A stretch of 64,000 nucleotides of DNA from DATBLE01 sp963837265 (lineage in GTDB: Bacteria; Actinomycetota; Thermoleophilia; Gaiellales; Gaiellaceae): contig CAWIMQ010000006.1 of NCBI GenBank assembly GCA_963837265.1, positions 777,406-841,405 on the forward strand. Direction: 5' to 3'. Numbering within the stretch: the first letter of the stretch is position 1; every line of letters starts with the position of its first letter. A program made the translations under genes and the position numbers. Positions 16,201 through 23,728 of this stretch are shown one piece after another. Below the pieces are notes generated by a model, which worked only from the letters and a program-made list of their open reading frames with translations, was not told the origin of the DNA and did not search any database.

Positions 16201-16728
16201 CGTCACTGCTGCCTCGCCGGTCAGGACACCCGCCCGGGCGCGCAGGTCGGTCTGGCCGACCTCGTCGGCGAGGGCCGTCACCGCCGCGACCAGGTCGAGC
16301 GCGGCACGGACCGCCCGCTCCGCGTCGTCCTCCGTCGCCGTCGGCGTCCCCCACACCGCCATCACCGCGTCGCCGATGAACTTCTCCACCGTCCCCCCGT
16401 ACAGCTCGATCAGCCGGCGGCACGTGTCGAAGTAGCGGGAGAGGAGCTCGCGCGTCTCCTCCGGGTCCCGGTCGGCAGACGCCGCGGTGAACCCGACCAG
16501 GTCGGCGAACAGCACCGAGACGAGCCGCCGTTCCGCAGTGGGCCCTGGTGCCTCTCTGGGCAGCGGGGGCGCCGAAGTCGCGAGCGCAGCCCCGCACTCT
16601 CCGCAGAAGCGCTCGCCGGGCTCGTTCGGAGCGCCGCAGGCCGGACAGGCCGCGCTCAGCGGCTTCCCGCACTCGGCGCAGAACTTGCGCCCCTCCCGGT
16701 TCTCGGTGCCGCAGCTCGGGCAGGTCAT
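13252..16728 (-). CDS. Zinc ribbon - class III cyclase - STAND ATPase - TPR protein, array copy 1
   Basis: The 1158-residue product starts with two CxxC...CxxC zinc ribbons (residues 3-46). A class III adenylate/guanylate cyclase domain follows at about 66-240: FADLVGF holds metal Asp76, EKFIGDAVMAVWG holds Lys116 and Asp120, and GDLVNTASR holds the transition-state Asn191 and Arg195. An ATPase domain opens with FVGRDREL and has the P-loop GIAGIGKS (291-298) and a Walker B-like LAFEDMQWAD (near 418). The last half is TPR-like helical repeats. It probably makes a cyclic nucleotide under control of the ATPase/TPR sensor. ATG 16728 overlaps the stop of copy 2 by 4 nt. The stop shares CTAG with the truncated agmatinase gene. 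Confidence 0.88.
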   Translation of the reverse strand: MTCPSCGTENREGRKFCAECGKPLSAACPACGAPNEPGERFCGECGAALATSAPPLPREAPGPTAERRLVSVLFADLVGFTAASADRDPEETRELLSRYFDTCRRLIELYGGTVEKFIGDAVMAVWGTPTATEDDAERAVRAALDLVAAVTALADEVGQTDLRARAGVLTGEAAVTIGAEGQGMVAGDLVNTASRIQSVADPGSVLVGETTRRATEQTVAYEDADSHELKGKEGLTLLWKALRVVSGARGTLKSHGLEAPFVGRDRELRQVKDLFHACAEGGKPHLVSVTGIAGIGKSRLGWEFYKYFDGLPQLTYWHRGRCLAYGEGVTYCALADMVRMRARIVEDEGAASALEKLRATVDEHVPDPGERRFVEPRLAQLLGLAESDVGDKQDLFAASRLFFERLADVYPTVLAFEDMQWADESLLDFVEYLLEWSRSSPIYVITLARPELAERRPTWGAAQRNFTSLYLEPLPQTAMEELLGGLVPGLPEDVRDQILGRAEGVPLYAVETVRMLLDRGLLVQEGPVYRPVGDIGTLEVPETLHALIAARLDGLSSEERRVLQDGAVLGKTFAPAGLAALGGRSEGELQPLLAALVRKEVLAVQADPRSPEHGQYGFLQDLVRHVAYETLSKRERRTRHLAAAAHLESAHAEEDELVEVIASHYLSANEAAPDAPDAAEIRDKARETLVRAGDRAASLGAPGEAQRYLEQAAGLTDAPLERGDLLDRAGWLAYLAARSERGIELLSEALGLYEAEGETHTAARVAGRLAELESHLGRLDVALARAERAFDVISGDEPDEDLAVLAARLAGGYAFTGDLQRADERAELALDVAESLGLPEPLTRAFSVRAFVAESKGHPEEAFAYLTRALAIALKHDLHEEATAAYLNLSDRSFRRDRYAEALGYLEPALELSRRRGLRAGEWSLLAEMTYPLYMLGRWDESLALLEDLTDEQIGSGAMFLSLLTSDLEIHIHRGRLDQARRLYGLFGRLETSADMQEHGIWLGATAVLRRAEGDHAAALEAGEAAVAVAETLGFGHQIVKQGFVEAIEAALALGREDRARELLGRLDAIPRGLRPPYLSAQAHRFRARLDGEAAGFNTAADAFGALGNPFWRAVALLEADGEPGLAEASEIFKRLGTTPWLERCGAASSVPAESVSA

Positions 16729-19700
16729 GCCGGCACCTCCGCGACGTCCGAGCCGATCGCGTCGCAGCGCTCGATCCACGGTCGCGCGCCGAGGCGCTCG
16801 AGGGTCTCGCGGGCCTCGGCCAGGATCCGCGTCGCGTCGCCGTCGGCGGCCGCCTCGGCCTGCTCGAGCTCCGAGACCGCGAGCCAGAAGGGCATCTTCA
16901 GCTCGCGGAAGCGGGCGGCCGCGACCTCGAGCCCCGACGGATCGACCGCGAGCCTCGCGCGCAGGCGCTGCGCCTGCGCCTCGAGATACGGCGGCCGCAG
17001 GCCGGGAGGGGCGGAGTCCACCAGGGCCAGGAGCTCCTCCGCCTGTTCCCGCCTTCCGAGGGCGAGCGCTGCCTCGACGGAGTGGAGAAACGCCTGCTTG
17101 ACGCTCTGGCTGCCGATCCCGAACTGCTCGCGCCCGACCTCGATCGCCTCGAGGCCTGCGGCGAGCGCCTCCTCGAGGCGCCCCTCGGCCCGGCGCAGCC
17201 CGGCGACTGCGGCGTCGTGGCAGGCGCGTTCCTGCACGTCGCTGGAGGCGCCGAGATCGCCGTACAGGGAGAGAAGCCGCCCGGCCTCCTCGATCTCCCC
17301 GCGGTGGAGGCGGATCTCGAACACCGAGGTCAGGAGGCTGAGCGTGGTCGTCTCCTGGAGCCGATCCTCGGGGATCTCCGCGGCGGCGGCCAGCGCGTCG
17401 TCCCAGCGCCCGGTCATGTACAGCGGATAGGTCATCTCGGCGAGAAACGCCCACTCGCCCGGGCGTGAGCCTCGGCGCCGCGCGACCTCGAGCCCGTCCC
17501 GCAGGTATCCGAGCGCCTCCTCGTAGCGGTCGCGGTGGAACGTGCGGTCGGAGAGGTTGAAGTTCAGGGTTGACATCTCCTCTCCACGGTCGTTCGCCTT
17601 GGCGATCTCGAGCCCCTGCCTGAGGAAGGCGATGCTCTCCTCGGGGCGCCCGCCTCCCTGCGCGATCATCGCCCTCGTGTTGAACGCCTCCGTCAGCACC
17701 TCGGCCGCACCGAGCGACTCCCCGATCTCGATCGCCAGCTCCACCCGTTCCAGGGCCCGCTCGACATCGCCCCTGAAGAAGTAGGCGCCCCCGAGACGGC
17801 CGGCCAGGAGGGCCAGGTCCTCGTCCGGCTCGTCGCCGGCGAGCACGTCGAAGGCACGCTCCATCCGCTCGACCGCCTCGTCGAAGTGGCCCTGCCAGCG
17901 CTCGACCAGCGCAAGACGGCTCGAGACGCGGGCTGCGGCATGTGTCTCGCTCTCGGCCCGGTACAGGCCGATCGACTCCTCCGCCAGTCGCGCCGCGGCG
18001 TCGTAGTCGGCCGCGTAGAACGCAAGCCTGCTGGCCCGCTCGAGGAGGGCCGCCCGCTCGCGGCCCTCGACGGAGAGCCCCGCCGCCTGCTCGAGGTAGC
18101 GCTGCGCCTCGCCGGCCGCGCCGAGCGACTCGGCACGGTCGCCCGCCCGTACGAGCGCCGCGCGCGCCTTCTCCCTGACCTCGCCCCCATCGTCCGCGTC
18201 CGGCGCTGCCTCGTTCGCGGCCACGTAGTGGGAGGCGATCACCTCGATGATCTCGTCCTCGTCCTGGAAGGCGGATTCGAGATGCGTCGCAGCGGCCAGG
18301 TGGCGGGCCCGCCGCTCGCGTTTGGAGAGCGTCTCGTAGGCGACGTGGCGGACGAGGTCCTGGAGAAAGCCGTACTGGCCGTGCTCGGGCGAGCGCGGGT
18401 CGGCCTGGACGCCGAGCACCTCCTTCCGGACGAGCGAGACGAGCAGCGGCTCGAGCTCCGCCCCGCCGTGCCCGGCCAGCGCGATGAGCGCCGGCCCGGC
18501 GAACGACTTGCCGAGCACCGAGGCGTCCTGGAGGAGCCGGCGCTCCTCGGGCGGGAGGCCGTCGAGGCGTGCCGCGATCAGCGCGTGGAGGGTCGGCGGG
18601 ACGTCGAGGTCTCCGATCTCCGCCGTCGGCCGGTAGGCCGCGCCCTCCTGGCGGAGCGCGCCCCGGTCGAGCAGCATCCGAACCGTCTCGACCGCGTAGA
18701 GCGGCACGCCCTCCGCCCGCGCGAGGATCTTGCCGCGGACGGTCTCGGGAAGGCCCGGGACGAGCCCGTCGAGGAGCTCCTCCATCGCGGCCGGCGGAAG
18801 CGGCTCCAGGAACGTCGAGGTGAAGTTGCGCTGCCGGGCTCCCCAGGTCGGCCGCCGCTCGAGCAGCTCCGGGCGGGCGAGGGTGATCACGTAGATCGGG
18901 TGGTCGCGCGACCACTCGAGCAGGTACTCGACGAAGTCGAGCAGCGAGGCGTCCGCCCACTGCATGTCCTCGAAGAGCATCACCACCGGGTAGACCTCCG
19001 AGAGCCGCTCGAAGAACAGCCGCCACGCGGCGAAGACATCCTGCTTCTCGCGGGCGCCGTGCTCGGCCAGCCCGAGGAGCTGCGCGAGGCGCGGCTCGAC
19101 GAAGCGCCGCTCCTCCGGGTCGGAGACGTGCTCCTCGACCGTCGCCCGCAACTTCTCGAGCGCCGCCGCCGGCTCGTCGTCCTCCGCGATCCGGGCCCGC
19201 ATCCGCACCATGTCGGCGAGCGCCCAGTAGGTGACGCCCTCGCCGTAGGAGAGGCAGCGGCCGCGATGCCAGTAGGTGATCTGGGCGATGCCGTCGAAGT
19301 ACTTGTAGAACTCCCAGCCGAGCCGCGACTTGCCGATCCCCGCGATGCCGGTGACAGAGACGAGGTGCGCCTTCCCACCCTCGGCGCACGCGTGGAAGAG
19401 CTCCTTGATCTGCCGCAGCTCGCGGTCGCGGCCGACGAACGGTGCCTCGAGCCCTTCGGACTTCAGCGACCCGCGCGCGCCCGAGACCACGCGGAGCGCC
19501 CTCCAGAGCGGCGTCAGGCCGACCTTGCCCTTCAGCTCGTGCACGCCGGCGTCCTCGTACGCGACCGTCTGCTCGGTCGCGCGCCTGGTCGCTTCCCCGA
19601 CCAGCACCGTGCCCGGGTCCGCCTCCGCCTGGATCCTGGACGCCGTGTTGACGAGGTCGCCGGCGACCATCCCCTCGCCCTCGGCGCCGATCGTCACCGC

Positions 19701-20219
19701 CGCCTCGCCGGTCAGGACACCTGCACGGGCGCGGAGGTCTGGCGCTCCGACCTCGTCTCCGAGCGCCGTCACCGCGACGACCAGGTCGAGCGCCGCCCGC
19801 ACCGCCCGCTCGGCGTCGTCCTCGGTCGCCGTCGGCGTCCCCCACACCGCCATCACCGCGTCGCCGATGAACTTCTCCACCGTCCCGCCGTACAGCTCGA
19901 TCAGCCGGCGGCAGGCGTCGAAGTAGCGCGAGAGGAGCTCGCGCGTGTCCTCGGCGTCGCGGCTCTCCGAGAGCGACGTGAACCCGACCAGGTCGGCAAA
20001 CAGGACGGAGACGAGCCGCCGCTCCGCAGCGGGCTCTGGCGCTTCTCTAGGCTGCGCTGGCGCCGAAGGCGCCAGCGCAGCCCCGCACTCCCCACAGAAT
20101 GCGTCGCCCGCCTCGTGAGGGGTTCCACACGCGGGGCAGGTGAGCGAGAGGGCTGCACCGCACTTGACGCAGAACTTCACGCCGGCGCGGTTCTCGGTGC
20201 CGCAGCCCGGACAGGTCAC
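16725..20219 (-). CDS. Zinc ribbon - class III cyclase - STAND ATPase - TPR protein, array copy 2
   Basis: The 1164-residue paralogue of the flanking genes has the same order: VTCPGCGTENRAGVKFC and TCPACGTPHEAGDAFCGEC ribbons, cyclase motifs FADLVGFTSLS, EKFIGDAVMAVWG and GDLVNTASRIQ, FVGRDREL, the P-loop GIAGIGKS, MLFEDMQWAD, then TPR repeats rich in Leu/Glu/Ala. All catalytic positions seen in copy 1 are kept. GTG 20219 overlaps the stop of copy 3 by 4 nt (GTGA) with no separate ribosome site, so translation is coupled. The linker between ribbon and cyclase is encoded by a perfect 15-bp palindrome (20050-20082). Confidence 0.88.
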   Translation of the reverse strand: MTCPGCGTENRAGVKFCVKCGAALSLTCPACGTPHEAGDAFCGECGAALAPSAPAQPREAPEPAAERRLVSVLFADLVGFTSLSESRDAEDTRELLSRYFDACRRLIELYGGTVEKFIGDAVMAVWGTPTATEDDAERAVRAALDLVVAVTALGDEVGAPDLRARAGVLTGEAAVTIGAEGEGMVAGDLVNTASRIQAEADPGTVLVGEATRRATEQTVAYEDAGVHELKGKVGLTPLWRALRVVSGARGSLKSEGLEAPFVGRDRELRQIKELFHACAEGGKAHLVSVTGIAGIGKSRLGWEFYKYFDGIAQITYWHRGRCLSYGEGVTYWALADMVRMRARIAEDDEPAAALEKLRATVEEHVSDPEERRFVEPRLAQLLGLAEHGAREKQDVFAAWRLFFERLSEVYPVVMLFEDMQWADASLLDFVEYLLEWSRDHPIYVITLARPELLERRPTWGARQRNFTSTFLEPLPPAAMEELLDGLVPGLPETVRGKILARAEGVPLYAVETVRMLLDRGALRQEGAAYRPTAEIGDLDVPPTLHALIAARLDGLPPEERRLLQDASVLGKSFAGPALIALAGHGGAELEPLLVSLVRKEVLGVQADPRSPEHGQYGFLQDLVRHVAYETLSKRERRARHLAAATHLESAFQDEDEIIEVIASHYVAANEAAPDADDGGEVREKARAALVRAGDRAESLGAAGEAQRYLEQAAGLSVEGRERAALLERASRLAFYAADYDAAARLAEESIGLYRAESETHAAARVSSRLALVERWQGHFDEAVERMERAFDVLAGDEPDEDLALLAGRLGGAYFFRGDVERALERVELAIEIGESLGAAEVLTEAFNTRAMIAQGGGRPEESIAFLRQGLEIAKANDRGEEMSTLNFNLSDRTFHRDRYEEALGYLRDGLEVARRRGSRPGEWAFLAEMTYPLYMTGRWDDALAAAAEIPEDRLQETTTLSLLTSVFEIRLHRGEIEEAGRLLSLYGDLGASSDVQERACHDAAVAGLRRAEGRLEEALAAGLEAIEVGREQFGIGSQSVKQAFLHSVEAALALGRREQAEELLALVDSAPPGLRPPYLEAQAQRLRARLAVDPSGLEVAAARFRELKMPFWLAVSELEQAEAAADGDATRILAEARETLERLGARPWIERCDAIGSDVAEVPA
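20050..20082. repeat. Perfect 15-bp inverted repeat inside cyclase copy 2
   Basis: GGCTGCGCTGGCGCC and its exact complement flank a GAA centre. It codes the Ala/Pro-rich linker between the zinc ribbons and the cyclase domain. Copies 1 and 3 have only degraded versions at the matching place. Confidence 0.7.
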
Positions 20220-23200
20220 ACCGCCACCCCGGCCTCGGCCGTGCAACCGGCGCGCTCGAGCCACGGCGCCGCCTCCAGCCGGGCGAAGATCTCGCGCGCC
20301 TCGGCGAGCAGCGGCTCGGCGTCCTCCGCCCTCCCCTGCGAGAGGAGCCACTCGGCGTGCTCGAGCTCGGTCGCCGCCATGTGGAAGACGAGGCTGTGCT
20401 CCCTGAACAGCGCCTCGGCGGTCTTGAAGCCCTGCTCGACGCGGTCGTGCTCGCTGCGCGCGGCGGCGAGCCTCGCCTTGAAGCGCCCCGCCTGCGCGCT
20501 CAGCGACGGCGCGCGCTTCCCCGGGGGGATCGCGTCGATCCGGGCGAGCAGCTCTTCGACCCTGTCGAACCGCCCGAGCGCGAGGGCAGACTCGAGCCCT
20601 TCGCCGAGCGCGACCTTCATGCCGTGGTCGTCGGCCACGCCGACCACCTCGAGGTTGTTCAGCACTTCGTCGGTCGCCGCGAGCGCGTCCTCGTAGCGGC
20701 CCTCGGCGCGATGGACTCTCGCGTTCACGAGCTCGTAACCCGATCGATCCTGGATGTCCGCCGAATCCTTCCACCCGGAGACCAGGGACAGCGCCCGCTG
20801 CGCCTCGATGTGGTCACCTCGGCCGGCGGCGATCTCGACGATGCTCTGTGGAAGCGAGGGCGCAGCGGTCACCGTCGACTGTTCCTGCGGAACCTGCGCG
20901 ATCAGCTCGACCGCCTCGCTCCACCGGCCGACCCGCATCAGGTACCAGGCGAGCTCACCCGTCTCCATCCACTCCATGCGCCGGTCGCCGGCCTTCCGCG
21001 CGAGCGCGAGCCCTTGTTGCATGAGTGCGATCGCCTCGTCGTAGCGGTCCCGGCGGTCGAGCAGGTCGCCGAGGTTGTTGTAGGCCCGCAACGCGGCGGC
21101 GGCCAGATCGTGCTCGAGTGCGAGCCTGAGCGCGTGCGTGATCAGCCCGCGAGCCTGCTCGAAGCGGCCTCGCGAGCCCGCGATCAGGCCCTGGGTGTTC
21201 AGCGCGTGCGAGAGGACGTCGGGGAGCCAGAGCGACTCCGCGATCTCGATCGCCGTGTCGACCCGCTCCGCCGCGAGCTCGATCTCGCCCTTGAAGAAGT
21301 GGAGCCGGCCCAACTCGGCGGCGAGCGTCGCCAGGTCGGCGTCGACCTCGTCGCCGGCGAGGACGGTGAACGCCTGCTCCATCCGCTCGACCGCCTCCTC
21401 GAGCCGGCCGATCCGCCACTCGACCACGCCGAGGTTCGCCGACACCCGGGCGGCCGGATGCGTCAGCCCCTGCGCCTCGTAGAGCTCGAGCGCCCGGCCG
21501 AGGTGCGCCTGCGCTTGCTCGGCCCGCCCCGATGACCGTGCAGTCTCGCCGGAACGTTCGTGCAACTGAGCCTCCGTGAGAGGATCGTCGGCGAGCTCCG
21601 CGGCCCGCTCGAAGTAGTGCTGCGCCTCGTCGTTTGCCGCCAGCGAGGCGGCACGCTCGCCGGCGCGGGTGAGCATCTCCCTCGCCCGGGCCTTGATCTC
21701 GGGTGCGTCGTCGGCTCGAGGCGCGGTCTGGTAGGCGTCGAGGTAGTGGGCCGCGATCACCTCCACGATCTCCTGCTCGCCCGCCCCGAACGCCTGCATC
21801 AGATGGCCGGCGGCGGCGAGGTGGCGCACCTTGCGGTCGGCCTTCGCCAGCGTCTCGTAGGCGACGCGCTTGAGCAGGTCCTGGAGGAAGCTGTACTGCC
21901 CGCGCTCCGGCGAGCGCGGATCGGCCTGAACCGACAGGACCTCCTTGCGGACGAGGGAGATGAGCAGGGGCTCGAGCTCGGCCTCCGAAGTCCCCGACAG
22001 CGCCGCCAGGCCCGTCTTCGTGAACGACTTGCCGAGGACGGAGGCATCCTGGAGCAGGCGGCGCTCGTCCGGCTCCAGGCCGTCGAGGCGCGCGGCGACG
22101 AGGGCGTGCAGCGTCTCCGGGACGTCGAGCGCCTCGATCGGCCCGGTCGGCCGGTAGACGTCGCCCTCGCGCGCGAGCAGGCCGCGGTCGAGCAGCATCC
22201 GTACTGTCTCGACGGCGTAGAGCGGAACCCCCTCGGCGCGGGCGAGCATCTGCGCGCGCAGCTCCGCCGGCAGTCCGGGCACGAACCCGTCCAGCAGCTC
22301 CTGCATCGCCCGCTCCGAGAGCGGCTCGAGCGACAGCGTGGTCGCGTTCCGGCCACCCGAGCCGAATCCGGGGCGCCGCTCGGCGAGCTCCGGCCGCGCC
22401 AGGGCGAGCACGAACAGCGGGTGGCTGCGCGACCACTCGAGCAGGTACTCGACGAAGTCGAGCAGGCCGGCGTCCGCCCACTGGAGGTCCTCGAAGACGA
22501 GCACCGCCGGGCCCTGCTCGGCGAGGCGCTCGAAGAAGAGCCGCCAGGCGCCGAAGAGATCCTCGCGGTCGGGCGCGGTCCGCTCGGCCAGCCCGAGCAG
22601 GTGTGCCAGCCGCGGCTCGAGCCAGCTGCGCTCCTCGGGGTCGGGAACGTGCTCGGCGATCGAGGCCCGAAGCTTGGCCAGCGCCGGCCCGGGCGCCTCC
22701 TCCTCGACGATCCCGGCCCGCATCCGCACCATCTCGGCGAGCGCCCAGAAGGCGACGCCCTCGCCGTAGGCGAGGCAGCGGCCGCGGTGCCACCAGAAGT
22801 TGTCCGCGAGCCCGTCCAGGTACTTCTCGAACTCCCAGGCGAGCCGCGACTTGCCGATCCCCCCGATCCCCACCACCGACACGAGCTGTGCCTTCCCCTC
22901 CTCGCCCGAGGCGTGGAAGAGCTCCTTGACGAGGCGGAGCTCGCGGTCGCGGCCGACGAACGGCGGTTCGAGGCCGGCCGACTTCTGCGCGCCGCCGCGA
23001 GCGGCCGTGACCCGGAGAGCCCGGTGGAGCGGGACCGGCTCGACCCTTCCCTTCAGCTCGTGCTCGCCCGCCGGCTCGTAGGCGATCGCCGCCTCGGTCG
23101 CCCTTCGTGTCGCCTCGCCGACGAGGACGCTGCCCGGCTCGGCCGCGGACTGGATTCGCGAGGCGGTGTTGACCAGGTCGCCGGCGACCATGCCCTGCCC

Positions 23201-23728
23201 CTCCGCTCCGAGCGTGACCGCCGCCTCGCCGGTCAGGACCCCGGCACGGGCGGCCAGGCTCTGGTCGAGCTCGGGCACGGCGGAGACCAGATCGAGCGCG
23301 GCCCGGACCGCCCGCTCGGCGTCGTCCTCGTTCGCCAGCGGCGTGCCCCACACCGCCATCACCGCGTCGCCGATGAACTTCTCCACCGTGCCGCCGTACA
23401 GCGAGATCAGCCTCTGCGCGGTCTCGAAGTACCGGGAGAGGAGCGCGCGCGTGTCCTCGGCGTCACGGCTCTCGGAGGCGGTCGTGAACCCGACGAGGTC
23501 CGCGAACAGCACCGAGACGAGCCGCCGCTCCGCCTGCAGCGGCGGAGCGGTTGCAGGGCCAGGCTGCGCCGGCGCCGAAGGCGTCAGCGTAGCCCCGCAC
23601 TCGTCGCAGAACCTCGCACCGGCCGGAACCGGATGGCCGTTCGGACAGACGCGCGCGAGACCGGCGCCGCAGCCGAGGCAGAACCTGGCCTCGGGCCGGT
23701 TCTCCGATCCGCAGTTGGGGCAGGTCAC
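20216..23728 (-). CDS. Zinc ribbon - class III cyclase - STAND ATPase - TPR protein, array copy 3
   Basis: The 1170-residue paralogue is the most divergent of the four. The first ribbon is normal (CPNCGSENRPEARFCLGC), but the second begins CPNGH, so the first CxxC knuckle is replaced by C-x3-H before FCDEC. Cyclase motifs FADLVGF, EKFIGDAVMAVWG and GDLVNTASR are intact. The ATPase has FVGRDREL, a GIGGIGKS P-loop and VLVFEDLQWAD. The TPR region (LYEAQGLTHPAARVSANLGV and onward) differs most from the other copies, suggesting different ligands or partners. GTG 23728 overlaps the stop of copy 4 by 4 nt. Confidence 0.88.
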   Translation of the reverse strand: MTCPNCGSENRPEARFCLGCGAGLARVCPNGHPVPAGARFCDECGATLTPSAPAQPGPATAPPLQAERRLVSVLFADLVGFTTASESRDAEDTRALLSRYFETAQRLISLYGGTVEKFIGDAVMAVWGTPLANEDDAERAVRAALDLVSAVPELDQSLAARAGVLTGEAAVTLGAEGQGMVAGDLVNTASRIQSAAEPGSVLVGEATRRATEAAIAYEPAGEHELKGRVEPVPLHRALRVTAARGGAQKSAGLEPPFVGRDRELRLVKELFHASGEEGKAQLVSVVGIGGIGKSRLAWEFEKYLDGLADNFWWHRGRCLAYGEGVAFWALAEMVRMRAGIVEEEAPGPALAKLRASIAEHVPDPEERSWLEPRLAHLLGLAERTAPDREDLFGAWRLFFERLAEQGPAVLVFEDLQWADAGLLDFVEYLLEWSRSHPLFVLALARPELAERRPGFGSGGRNATTLSLEPLSERAMQELLDGFVPGLPAELRAQMLARAEGVPLYAVETVRMLLDRGLLAREGDVYRPTGPIEALDVPETLHALVAARLDGLEPDERRLLQDASVLGKSFTKTGLAALSGTSEAELEPLLISLVRKEVLSVQADPRSPERGQYSFLQDLLKRVAYETLAKADRKVRHLAAAGHLMQAFGAGEQEIVEVIAAHYLDAYQTAPRADDAPEIKARAREMLTRAGERAASLAANDEAQHYFERAAELADDPLTEAQLHERSGETARSSGRAEQAQAHLGRALELYEAQGLTHPAARVSANLGVVEWRIGRLEEAVERMEQAFTVLAGDEVDADLATLAAELGRLHFFKGEIELAAERVDTAIEIAESLWLPDVLSHALNTQGLIAGSRGRFEQARGLITHALRLALEHDLAAAALRAYNNLGDLLDRRDRYDEAIALMQQGLALARKAGDRRMEWMETGELAWYLMRVGRWSEAVELIAQVPQEQSTVTAAPSLPQSIVEIAAGRGDHIEAQRALSLVSGWKDSADIQDRSGYELVNARVHRAEGRYEDALAATDEVLNNLEVVGVADDHGMKVALGEGLESALALGRFDRVEELLARIDAIPPGKRAPSLSAQAGRFKARLAAARSEHDRVEQGFKTAEALFREHSLVFHMAATELEHAEWLLSQGRAEDAEPLLAEAREIFARLEAAPWLERAGCTAEAGVAV

